A DNA stretch of 64,000 bases from VXNE01 sp965208745 (GTDB lineage: Bacteria > Pseudomonadota > Gammaproteobacteria > Pseudomonadales > Azotimanducaceae). The stretch is from assembly GCA_965208745.1 (NCBI GenBank), contig CBDBPN010000004.1, forward strand, positions 2,914,001 through 2,978,000, written 5' to 3'. The notes under the pieces were generated by a model. The model had not been told where the DNA came from, ran no database searches, and was given only the letters and a program-made list of their open reading frames with translations. Below, one piece after another: positions 56,185-64,000 of the stretch. The position numbers and the translations under genes are program-made. Position 1 is the first letter of the stretch; each line of letters starts with the position of its first letter.

Positions 56185-57003
56185 ATGGTGGACCGCGGCG
56201 GCGATCTGCCCCTGTCGCGGCAGTGCGCGTTGCTGGGCGTGAGCCGTTCGTCGCAGTACTACGAGCCGCTGGGGGAGAGCGCCGCGAACCTGGCGCTGAT
56301 GCGCCGCCTCGACGAACTGCATCTGGAGCATCCGTTCTACGGCAGCCGGCAGATGGTGCGGCACCTGCGCCGCGACGGCGTGGTCGCCGGCCGGCACCGC
56401 GTGCGGCGGCTGATGCGGCGGATGGGCATGGAGGCGGTGTACCGCAAGCCGCGCACCAGTGTTGCCAACCCGGAGCACCGCGTGTACCCCCACCTGCTGC
56501 GCGACCTCGTGATCGACCGGCCGGACCAGGTGTGGTGCGCGGACATCACCTACATCCCTGTTTCACAGGGCTTTTTCTACCTGGTGGCCGTGATGGACTG
56601 GGCCAGCCGCCACGTCCTGTCGTGGCGCTTGTCGAACACCATGGACAGCGCCTTCTGCATCGAGGCGCTCGAGGCGGCGCTGCACTTCGGCGTGCCGGAG
56701 ATCTTCAACACCGACCAGGGCGCCCAGTTCACCAGCGTCGCGTTCACCGACAAGGTGCGCGCCTGCGGCGCGCGCTGTTCCATGGACGGCCGCGGCCGCT
56801 ACCTCGACAACATCTTCATCGAGCGGCTGTGGCGTTCGCTGAAGTACGAGGCGGTGTACCTGCACGAGTTGGCCGACGGTCGCGACGCCGAACGCGTCAT
56901 CGACTCCTGGTTCCGCTTCTACGGGGAGTCGCGTCCGCATTCGTCGCTGGGCGGCCGCACGCCCGGCGAGGTCTACCGGGGCATCGTGGAGGACGCCGCG
57001 TGA
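56185..57003 (+). CDS. IS3 OrfB (DDE integrase part of transposase)
   Basis: A 272-residue frame from ATG 56185, in practice read as an OrfAB fusion. An N-terminal helix-turn-helix (LSRQCALLGVSRSSQYYEPL) and HPFYGSRQMVRHLRRDG precede the rve core: first Asp in VWCADITYIPVSQGFFYLVA, second Asp in EIFNTDQGAQFTS, Glu in RYLDNIFIERLWRSLKYEAV, and the tail PHSSLGGRTPGEVY. All catalytic residues are present. Confidence 0.94.
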   Translation: MVDRGGDLPLSRQCALLGVSRSSQYYEPLGESAANLALMRRLDELHLEHPFYGSRQMVRHLRRDGVVAGRHRVRRLMRRMGMEAVYRKPRTSVANPEHRVYPHLLRDLVIDRPDQVWCADITYIPVSQGFFYLVAVMDWASRHVLSWRLSNTMDSAFCIEALEAALHFGVPEIFNTDQGAQFTSVAFTDKVRACGARCSMDGRGRYLDNIFIERLWRSLKYEAVYLHELADGRDAERVIDSWFRFYGESRPHSSLGGRTPGEVYRGIVEDAA

Positions 57004-57127
57004 GCCGGGCGGGGGCCATGACAGCCGGGAACGCCACGGCCCTCGCCGCGTCAAGCCGCTGCGCGGCTCCTCCACTGCGTTGCGGCCCTTCGGGTGACAC
57101 GGCGAGTGCCGCGGCGAACGGGTTGGC

Positions 57128-57155
57128 GACGACCGGAAGGGTCCTTCCGGTCGTC
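57128..57155. repeat. 13-bp perfect hairpin in the IS3 right end
   Basis: GACGACCGGAAGG (57128-57140) and CCTTCCGGTCGTC (57143-57155) pair fully around a two-base loop. It sits 125 bases after the orfB stop. It may protect against read-through or be a folded remnant of another insertion; no T-run follows. Confidence 0.5.
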
Positions 57156-58561
57156 ACCGACCGGCCTTCCCACACCACCACCGCCGCCGCCTCGACGAGG
57201 CCGTTGACATCGTCGGCGTGCGTCGGCAGGGTCCGTTCATCGAGGGCATCAGACCACTCGGAGTACACCTTAACTCCGCCCTCGGACTGTCCAACGAACC
57301 AGGACCCCCTCAGGGGACCAGTTGGACTCCTCAGCAAACGGAACGGCGAAACGTACGAAGGGGCGTTCGAGAACGGATGGCCTTGTGGACCTGGCGTAGC
57401 CACCTGGCCAAACGGACGGAAGTATGCGGGCGAGTTTCACGGGGTCGGCGAACCAGGTTGGGAGGGCCAATGGACATGGCCCGGAGACGCGGCAAGGAGC
57501 GGCAAGATCACGGATCTTTCGCACTATCACTACGTTGGCCCCGGGCCGCATCCCAATCCATGGCAGTTCACATTGGAGCTCGACGACGGGAGCACGTTTA
57601 GCGGCGGACACTCGGAGGGTTGGCCGCACGGTCAAGGAACCTGGACCTTCGGAGATGGAACGCAGTACGAAGGCAACTTCGTCGACGGGATGGCTCAGGA
57701 ACCTGGGACATGGACGCTAGATGACGGGACCGTCAGAGAGGGGGAATTCAGCCTGGTCCCTCTCCGAACGGAACCAATGCGGACGCCGGACGCGTCCCGT
57801 TTCACCACGGAACGCAGTGCATCGGTCGTCGGGCGAAGCGGCGACACTATCGGACATCGGGTCGCGGCCAATGCCGGTGGACTCGCGCATCTCGATCAGA
57901 CGAACGAGGAGCTCGGGACGGGAGTAGCCGGATCACGTCATAAGGAGGAGTCTCGTCACGAATCAAGAAAGAAGGCATGGCTGGGGGCGGCGCTGGGGAT
58001 AGTCGCCGTGGTCTGGGTAGTGGCCGGAATCATCGCGTGGGTTGCTGATTGGAGCGATCGGAGGGAGAGGCTCTTGGCTCAACAGGAGACTCACGCCGAG
58101 TGGGAGTCCTTGATCGGATCGTCCTGTGGTCTTTCCGGTGAACTCACGAATGCGCTGTCCGAAGAGCTGGCGTTTTGGAACCCCTGGGGCTCTCCCCTCT
58201 ACCTGCTCTCGGATTCCGAGAGACTGATCGAATTCGAGGGTTTGGTCCGCCCTTCCCTTGCGCTCAACATGGATGCGCCGACCGACGCGCCAGGACTCGT
58301 CCGCTACCGCTTTGAGATGGCCGCGAAGAGGCTGGCGCTCGCCGACGGTCCTGCCGTTGACGATCCATCGCTTATCGATTCGTGCGCCGGGGAGGTCTAT
58401 GGGGCGTTGGCGGAGCTGGAAGAAGAGACGGAAGCGCTAGTGAGGAGGGCGCTGGCAGAAGAAGGCATCGACTTCGATGAGTTCGAAGCGCTCCTGCGAG
58501 TGGACTCGGATTAGGAACGACTCTTGGCCGAGACCGGAGTTGCCGTTCCAGATGCCGGGGA

Positions 58562-61084
58562 TCAATCCTGGACTAAGAGCTGGTCGCGTGCGACCCCGTA
58601 CGCTCGCTTGTAGAATTCGTCCCTGCGCTTGTATGCGAACGCGATGCGACGCTCCTTGTTTTCTCGCGAGAGGTCAGGGTTCATGAACCCTTGAGCGTAC
58701 ACGGCGGGACCGAACTGCCGCAGAACCTTGTCGGCTTCGTTTTTCCATCTGCACAAGCGGAGAAAGGGCGTGTTGTCGGCGATGAACGCGTCGCGTCGGG
58801 GGCCGCTGAGTCTGCGCGCCATGTAGCACTTGTGCTCCACCTCCTCGGCGACGGCGTAGTAGTCGTCGGCCCACCGGCTGCGGGAGCGGAACGGCGACGT
58901 GGCGTAGGTGGCCATGCCGGTCGCCCTTAGGGCTCCTGACGGAAACGCCCTGGCTCCGTTGGCCATGTCGTCCCACGCGAACCACTCGGCCGCGACCATC
59001 GCGTTTCGGGCGACGTTGCCGCCGTAGGTCTCCACGTAGTGCTTGACCACTAAGGGCGACACGTTGAGCCACTCGCCGGCGCGAACGTAAGTCACCGGGG
59101 TCGAGCGAAAGTGCCGAGCAGGAGCGGGGCGGCTCATCATGTAGTACGGGACGATCTCGGCTCCGAGGAAGTTCCGATTGCGGAGGTGATCGAAGGTGGG
59201 GGCGACAGCCGATGGAACCGGAAGGCTGCTCAGGAGAAAGGAGGTCTGAAGGATCTCCCTCGCCGTCGGCGGAAAGTACCCGCGGGCGACCGGATCGGTG
59301 TCGCTCGTATCGAGACCCGCTACGGCGTCGAAGGCGAGCTCCGGCACCTTCTGGAAGAGGAACCCGACCTCGAAGGGAACCGGAATTCGGAGGTGGCCCT
59401 GGAAGGACTCGACGCCGGTGAAGTGCACATACGCGCTCTTGTGGTAGGTCGTGAGCGCCTCGTATTTCTCGAGGTTCTCGGCGGTTGATGTCGAGTGGTA
59501 CCAGGCGAACGCGGACAGGGCCGTCAAGCCGACGATGCCCGCGCCCCAGAACTTGGGCGCTTTCATTCCCCAGAAGCGCGTCTTGCCGCCCATGCCGGAC
59601 CGGGTGAGCGCGACCTTCCGGGTTTCGTTCAGTCCCTGAATCGCCGCGTTCAGGAACACGGTGGTTCTGATGACGAAGGTGACTGCGTCATCGGCAGCGC
59701 CCCGGTTGGCGAAGTCCGTTGCGACGGCACGTGAGGCCAGGGCGGCTTGGCGAGGCGTAGCGCCGCTGCTGAGCATGCGGCGAAACTGCATGATGCGGGT
59801 GCCTGCTTCCAGAGCGCGGGCGGGAGCGGTGACGAGGTAGTACGCCTTGCGGCAGTTGCGTGTGAACCGCCTAAGCCTGCTCTTGGTGGCGAGCGCCGGG
59901 AGCAGCGGCTCGGCGCGATCTGGGTCATCGGCGGCGGTCTCGAGAAGAGTGCTCGACGCGCCGCCTTGCAGGAACCACTGGCGGGCGTGCTCGTTCGATA
60001 CTGAGAAAGCGGCCGCGCCTCGCAGCGTGTCGGCCACGGGCGCCATCCAGGCGCGTCCAAGGACAAAGGCGGAGAGTGTGTCGCGTGTGGAGTTTCTGAG
60101 CACGAACGTCGGGTCGGCGGTGATGAGCGCCGCCATGACGTTCTTCACGCCAATCATGAACGCGAGAAAACGACCTGGCCGGCGACGGTACAGCGACCCG
60201 ATCATGAGTTGGATCAAGTCGTCATTGGCCCGCCAGGCGCGGTCGCGTCGGAGTTCGGGGTCGTGGAAGCGGACCAGTTCAGATCGACGATCGTCTGCCT
60301 CAGGGTTAACGGACTCGTCCTCCTGAATGATCTCGCCACCGCTACCGAGCGTGCGACGCCAGAGAGTGAACAAGGCGTGAGCTCTGACGGCGCCGTAGAC
60401 GTTGCGAACGAGCGAGCCCAGGAGGGCATCCGCGATGTTGCTGTCGTCGACGTCCCTCACCGGGGTGAGGTCGAGCGCGCCAAGGTCGTTGCGAAGCGGG
60501 CGGATGAGCGGGGGTCCCTGAGTCAGAAAACCGCGCGAAGTGTCTTCCCGGTCGATGTAATGCATGTCGATGTAGAAGGCGAGCATGGCTTCGCAGAAGG
60601 CTCGCCATTCCTGGGCGAATTTGCGAACCCACGCCGTGCGATCACCCCAGCTGACAATGGCGTCGACATCGTCGTCAGGCGAGAGGTCGAGCAACAGCGA
60701 CTCCAAGTAGCGCCATGGCGCACCGGTTCTGCCGCTCTCAAGCGTGTACGCCAGATACCGCAAGGCCCTGCGCTGCTCGTTTGGACGTGCGGCCCGGAGA
60801 GGTTTGACGATCTCGATAGGAGTGGGGCCAGAATACTCGGCGTTTTTGGTGAATCCGTCAGACGATGCGCGGATCGGGCCGTACCAGCGAATCACGGCCT
60901 CCGCGATTGCGGGGACGCCATTGATGAGCCGGAACGCCTCCAGAACGTCGGGTTTGTCGAGGAAGTCCGCAACCATCGCGGCTGGGTGGAACCGATCAAC
61001 ATATCGGGTCGTCAGGACTTGTGCGGATCTGGCAAGGGAACCACCCCGATACTCGGACCATGACTTTCGCTGCTCCATCGGCAT
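58562..61084 (-). CDS. Phage-like polyvalent protein fragment with LPD38-type domain
   Basis: An 840-residue protein resembling the C-terminal parts of very large phage/mobile-element polyvalent proteins. The middle segment ALITADPTFVLRNSTRDTLS with AFVLGRAWMAPVADTLRGAA and the later RNRNFLGAEIVPYYMMSRPA are typical of the large polyvalent protein-associated domain 38 region. A hydrophobic segment (FWGAGIVGLTALSAFAWY) near residue 520 may be a membrane helix. In full-length relatives such domains are carried behind helicases, methylases or proteases and enter the new host with the DNA. Here it stands alone, possibly a broken or independent virion/transfer protein. Confidence 0.65.
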   Translation of the reverse strand: MPMEQRKSWSEYRGGSLARSAQVLTTRYVDRFHPAAMVADFLDKPDVLEAFRLINGVPAIAEAVIRWYGPIRASSDGFTKNAEYSGPTPIEIVKPLRAARPNEQRRALRYLAYTLESGRTGAPWRYLESLLLDLSPDDDVDAIVSWGDRTAWVRKFAQEWRAFCEAMLAFYIDMHYIDREDTSRGFLTQGPPLIRPLRNDLGALDLTPVRDVDDSNIADALLGSLVRNVYGAVRAHALFTLWRRTLGSGGEIIQEDESVNPEADDRRSELVRFHDPELRRDRAWRANDDLIQLMIGSLYRRRPGRFLAFMIGVKNVMAALITADPTFVLRNSTRDTLSAFVLGRAWMAPVADTLRGAAAFSVSNEHARQWFLQGGASSTLLETAADDPDRAEPLLPALATKSRLRRFTRNCRKAYYLVTAPARALEAGTRIMQFRRMLSSGATPRQAALASRAVATDFANRGAADDAVTFVIRTTVFLNAAIQGLNETRKVALTRSGMGGKTRFWGMKAPKFWGAGIVGLTALSAFAWYHSTSTAENLEKYEALTTYHKSAYVHFTGVESFQGHLRIPVPFEVGFLFQKVPELAFDAVAGLDTSDTDPVARGYFPPTAREILQTSFLLSSLPVPSAVAPTFDHLRNRNFLGAEIVPYYMMSRPAPARHFRSTPVTYVRAGEWLNVSPLVVKHYVETYGGNVARNAMVAAEWFAWDDMANGARAFPSGALRATGMATYATSPFRSRSRWADDYYAVAEEVEHKCYMARRLSGPRRDAFIADNTPFLRLCRWKNEADKVLRQFGPAVYAQGFMNPDLSRENKERRIAFAYKRRDEFYKRAYGVARDQLLVQD

Positions 61085-61108
61085 CCGGTGGGGAACTCGC
61101 GGTGAGCG

Positions 61109-61525
61109 TTACGCGCCCGGTAGCCGCCAGATGATGACGGTCAGGGCCTTGCGCTGGGATTCCGTGGGGCTGGGAGGGTGCGGGCAAGCTGGACGACGGT
61201 CGCCCGTGGGTTTCGGCGGACCGACGTCTCCGAGGCGGAGAGCGAAGGCAATTGGGACTTGGGGGTCGTGAGACGCGCGTGCTTCCGATGAAGCGGAATC
61301 GGGGTGTGTGACCACTTCGTGGACACTCCTGACGAGGGAGAGGGTCAGTTTCAGTTCCTGTGGCGCGACATCGAGCCTGTCGGAGATGCAGCTTGCGCTG
61401 GCCCGACGACGATGGCAAATCAGAGTGGCAGGACGACGGTGCTGGCCCGGCGCCGTCACTACTTGCCGGTTGCAGCAGAACGTCGCATTTCTGGTGCGGT
61501 GCGCGGGGAGTTGGCGGGCGTCCAA
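61109..61525 (-). CDS. Doubtful small open frame upstream of the polyvalent protein gene
   Basis: A 138-residue frame ending 24 bases before the polyvalent gene start. The middle (SDRLDVAPQELKLTLSLVRS) looks protein-like; the ends are Arg/Pro-rich and show no family. Whether it is expressed is unclear. Confidence 0.25.
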   Translation of the reverse strand: MDARQLPAHRTRNATFCCNRQVVTAPGQHRRPATLICHRRRASASCISDRLDVAPQELKLTLSLVRSVHEVVTHPDSASSEARASHDPQVPIAFALRLGDVGPPKPTGDRRPACPHPPSPTESQRKALTVIIWRLPGA

Positions 61526-61547
61526 GGCTGCCGCCGAAGGGACGCGG

Positions 61548-61948
61548 CTATCTCAGATAGGTTCGAGTCACGTCCGGGCGGAGATGGCCCATTTCCTCGG
61601 AGACGATGGCTAGGGCCAGCCGGTGCTCGATGTGCCGGACCAGTTCGCGCATCCTTTGTTGGGCGAACGAGTGCCGCCTATTACGGATTCGCAATAGTCG
61701 TCACCGGTCACGAGCGTCGGTTCCGCTCCGGCGCGGCGCGGCGTCACCGCCAGCCAGTTCCACGGTAACGGCAGGGACCGTCGTGCGCCGCGCCGGACGC
61801 GGATTACGAGCCTTCGCCGGGCATTGGCGGCCAGTCGAATCGCGAGCTCGTCCGAGTCGGCGCTCCAATCGTTCCAATGGTCGCGGAGCTCAAGGCGAAC
61901 TAACCATCTCCACGTGTTCAAATCCCATGGAGATGGGGTGTACGTCAT
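61548..61948 (-). pseudogene. Frameshifted integrase-like remnant (second copy)
   Basis: A frame from 61948 (DHWNDWSADSDELAIRLAAN, PLPWNWLAVTPRRAGAEPTL) loses its reading near 61680; in the neighbouring frame it goes on as QQRMRELVRHIEHRLALAIV then SEEMGHLRPDVTRTYLR and the stop at 61548. The end resembles the catalytic tail of an Integrase_1-type recombinase. The same tail occurs at 55386-55470. Its start overlaps the HNH gene's end. Confidence 0.5.
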
Positions 61949-62854
61949 CCCTTACGGTGTCCCTGCCGCATAGGTCGATCAGGCGGGTAGTTGGGCGACC
62001 AAAGCGTTGGGGATCGGGGCCGACAGGTGTCGGAAATGCGGGCAGGCTGAGCTCTTGCGCATGGATCGCGCGGTCCTGTTTTGGTGATGGTAGGAAGACT
62101 TGGTAGACCTCGTTGCCGTATGCGAGGACAAGAAACGCATAGGGGACGTCAACGGATGTGGGTCGACGTCGCATCAACAAGGCGACTATCAGGTCATTGG
62201 GCATGGGACCCGGCTGGAACGTGTAGAAGACGGGGAATTCGGACACGAAAGGTTGTGTGTGGTCGGAGTGGCGAACCCACCTCAGCGCTTCAGCGAAATT
62301 GGCCAACTCATCGTTTGGGAGAAGGGTCAGGCCGACTCTCACGAGTGCTTTGAGGACGGCGACAGGCGTATAGGGGTCTCGCTTCAGTTGAAGACTGAAC
62401 TGGCGTTTCTCGAAGTCCATCTTGAACTTAGGGTTGCTCTCGTATTGGGTCATCCGGAAGGCCGTCCCGTCGTACTCGATGCGCCAGCCTTCCTTCTCGT
62501 TCTTCAAGGTCGGTACGCCTTTTTGCCCTTGATTCTCGAAAAGGTACGTGTCGGTTTCGTCCAGTTCCCCAGATCGTTCTCAATGGTGGAGCCGAAGAAT
62601 AAGTTGCATTCGTCGCATTCTTCGCGCGTGAAGAGCGTTCTGTTGCCAAGGAGTTGCGGGATGGCATGTGCGTCGTTGCGGAATGGCGTGCTGGCGGTGC
62701 CTCGTCTGCAGAATCGACAGACTCGCGGGTCTGGTGCGGCTAGTACGAGTCGTTTGCCGGGGCGCAGGAAGAGTGGGTGGGTGCCAACGTATCTCTCCTC
62801 GTAGAACTGCGCAGCTTTCTCGCCTCTTTCGTCGAGGAAAACAGGTGCGCCCAT
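61890..62854 (-). pseudogene. HNH endonuclease (HNH_5-like) with one frameshift
   Basis: The first part (62854-62504) reads RVCRFCRRGTASTPFRNDAH, AIPQLLGNRTLFTREECDEC, NLFFGSTIENDLGNW: two CxxC pairs and the HAIP histidine of HNH_5-like nucleases. It ends in KGKKAYRP-stop. In the next frame the protein continues GVPTLKNEKEGWRIEYDGTA to the stop at 61890 (NDELANFAEALRWVRHSDHT, FLVLAYGNEVYQVFLPSP). One missing G near 62516 explains the break. An ATGA overlap at 62504-62507 could instead mean two coupled genes. It starts 63 bases after the NYN-protein stop on the same strand. Confidence 0.7.
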
Positions 62855-62917
62855 GGTCGGATGTCTCCTTGATCTTTCTCTGGTTTGGCGGTCAGCGATT
62901 CGTGCTCTACGGCAGTG

Positions 62918-64000
62918 TCAGGGGTCGCTGGCGATTCGAGCTGAGGGATCGATGGCGTAGGCGAACTCGGTGTTCGGGCCTTGTTCCGGTCCGGTTCTGC
63001 CGGTGACGGTTACGCCGGCGAGTTCCTCGAATTTCTTGCCGCGGAGGGCGTTAACGACGTTGGGCGTGTTGTGCTGCAGGTTCATGGATCCGGCCACGTC
63101 CCCGGCGCGTATGGTGATGGTCGTCCGTCCTTGCCGCCGAGCGGGGTCGACTATCGTCTCGGTGGCGTGCCGGCGAATCCGGTCGGCTTCCGTCTCAACG
63201 GTGGCCGCTGGCTTTTGGCTTTGGTCATCGTGTGGATGGTGCTCGGTGGCCAGGCGTTTTGCCGTTTGACGGAGATGGTGTCGCTCGGGGGAGTCGAGAT
63301 ACCGACCTAGTACGTCGGCCGCGTCTCGGAGGAGCATGCGGTCGAGTTCGGCAGGTATTGCCTCGTGGACATCGAGGGCCGACAGGGCCGCGAGGTCGGC
63401 AGGAGACCGCGCTCGGAGGAAGTCTGCCGCAACCGAGTCGAGCCGTTGGGTGGCATTGGGAGCCTCGTCAGCGCGTTGATTCGTTTGGTCCCCGAAGGAG
63501 CCTTGGGCGTGACGGACGGCGAGGAAGGACTCTATGTCCGACTGGCGCCACTCCGTCGAGGTATCGGATTCCTGGCGCAGGAGGCGGGACTGGTTCCCTT
63601 GGTTGTCGCTGGAGGGCTGAATGCCGAGTAGGTGGACGCGGACGCCGTAGGTTTGGGCGATCTGGACGCCGATGCGGACATCTTCGTCTCCCGAAAGCAG
63701 AACGGCGTCCGAGATGGCGTGATTGCGCGCGAGTTCGATGAGGTCGGTGACGATCAGGGAATCAACGCCTTTCTGTCTTCCTGTGTAAGCGATCACGCCT
63801 AGGCGGAGCTTGATGTCGTTGGCGTCGGCAAGCGCTTGCTGCTCAGCGGTCGGTCCAGTTCGCGGCATACCATCGTACCAATAGATGCGGAGCAGAGACG
63901 CCGACGGCGAGCTTGTTTCGACGGCGTGCCGAAGCGCCTCGAGTGCTGCGGCCAGATCGAGCTGTACTGAACTGCGTGGGAGTGCGTTTCCCGAAAGGAG
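62918..64000 (-). CDS. NYN-domain (PIN-like) ribonuclease, N-terminus outside the window
   Basis: The frame is open to the window edge. Its first visible part (LLSGNALPRSSVQLDLAAAL, LLRIYWYDGMPRTGPTAEQQ) and the core (GRQKGVDSLIVTDLIELARN, ISDAVLLSGDEDVRIGVQIA, YGVRVHLLGI) form a NYN/LabA-like PIN fold with Asp residues in VDS, TD and SGDED as metal ligands. After ~110 residues comes a charged linker and a C-terminal helical/OST-HTH-like part (AGDVAGSMNLQHNTPNVVNA, LRGKKFEELAGVTVTGRTG). The likely role is RNA cleavage. Together with the HNH gene it may form a two-gene defence-type unit. Confidence 0.8.
   Translation of the reverse strand, partial: LLSGNALPRSSVQLDLAAALEALRHAVETSSPSASLLRIYWYDGMPRTGPTAEQQALADANDIKLRLGVIAYTGRQKGVDSLIVTDLIELARNHAISDAVLLSGDEDVRIGVQIAQTYGVRVHLLGIQPSSDNQGNQSRLLRQESDTSTEWRQSDIESFLAVRHAQGSFGDQTNQRADEAPNATQRLDSVAADFLRARSPADLAALSALDVHEAIPAELDRMLLRDAADVLGRYLDSPERHHLRQTAKRLATEHHPHDDQSQKPAATVETEADRIRRHATETIVDPARRQGRTTITIRAGDVAGSMNLQHNTPNVVNALRGKKFEELAGVTVTGRTGPEQGPNTEFAYAIDPSARIASDP

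Larger units (their letters stand above)
55819..57320 (+). mobile_element. IS3-family insertion sequence inside the MORN gene
   Basis: The element carries orfA and orfB of an IS3-type transposase. Its ends are inverted: GGTCCCGGTTTTTTGGACAG at 55820-55839 against, on the other strand, a version with three changes ending at 57306. TGGTCC/GGACCA at 55819 and 57320 are the outermost matching bases, so the right boundary is 57306 or 57320. No clear target duplication is seen. The 300 bases after orfB are non-coding and include a strong hairpin. Confidence 0.85.
55510..58514 (+). pseudogene. MORN-repeat membrane protein gene interrupted by an IS3 element
   Basis: The left part (55510-55818) encodes YVGSTKFGVPHGEGRM, YEGEFAVGVFHGRGRLRYSD and YEYEGEFAHGERVS. 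The right part (57321-58514) continues with NGETYEGAFENGWPCGPGVA, TWPNGRKYAGEFHGVGEPGW, FSGGHSEGWPHGQGTWTFGD and TQYEGNFVDGMAQEPGTWTL. All are MORN units of ~23 residues. After a polar stretch comes one membrane helix (WLGAALGIVAVVWVVAGIIA, near 57980-58040) and an acidic helical C-terminal domain. Cutting out the element rejoins the frames without a shift, so the intact protein would be about 505 residues: a cytosolic MORN array anchored by one helix. Confidence 0.75.

Overview
The window reads as chromosomal DNA of an uncultured or poorly known high-GC proteobacterium, most likely a gammaproteobacterium. The clues are a one-piece tmRNA with the tag ANDENYALAA, a sigma-54 controlled porin-glnK-amtB nitrogen operon, ComM, xseB-ispA, a PepSY/PhoPQ-type two-component locus, class Ia nrdAB and the overall protein flavour. 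The assignment is inference; there is no rRNA here.

Left part (1-7.7 kb): a partial SelO AMPylase, then a nitrogen locus on the minus strand (second PII protein, TorF-type porin, GlnK, AmtB) with a convincing sigma-54 promoter and an NtrC-like site, a nuclease-like unknown protein, comM and a cytochrome c5. From 7.7 to 13.1 kb lies a small decayed genomic island in the 3' end of tRNA-Phe: a 24-bp direct repeat at both ends, a truncated tyrosine recombinase, a vapBC module and a twice-frameshifted, truncated type IIG-like restriction-modification gene.

Middle part (13-30.9 kb): mostly housekeeping and metabolic genes. They include a metal-ligand-poor M28-like protein, a rubrerythrin/Fe-S/DUF3501 oxidative-stress operon, a MATE pump, DoxX, a glycerate-kinase-like gene, the PepSY/response-regulator/kinase operon, a DUF349 protein, a CDGSH protein, an enoyl-CoA hydratase, a hydrolase, YrbL plus a glycosyltransferase, a 2-hydroxyacid dehydrogenase and a secreted methyltransferase. 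From 31 to 37.7 kb accessory genes return: hipBA, a scar made of three degraded gene duplicates, mazE with a frameshifted mazF, an esterase, a dimethylformamidase-like protein and a compact two-gene restriction-modification system (MT-A70 methylase plus BglII/BstYI-type nuclease).

Right part: nrdA (with a 382-residue intein whose following residue is Gly) and nrdB, glpK, xseB-ispA with an unknown MarR-like gene, a PIN/RHH toxin-antitoxin pair, a LOG-type hydrolase, a HepT/MntA pair, a SEL1-repeat protein and the tmRNA gene. Downstream of tmRNA (52.3-64 kb) the sequence is clearly accessory. It holds an SDR gene, an IS1380 element, a MORN-repeat membrane protein split by an IS3 element, a phage-like polyvalent protein fragment (LPD38-type), two relics of the same integrase-like C-terminus, a frameshifted HNH nuclease and a NYN-domain protein running off the end. 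Five toxin-antitoxin modules and two restriction-modification loci in 64 kb show repeated acquisition and decay of mobile or defence genes around tRNA-Phe and tmRNA.
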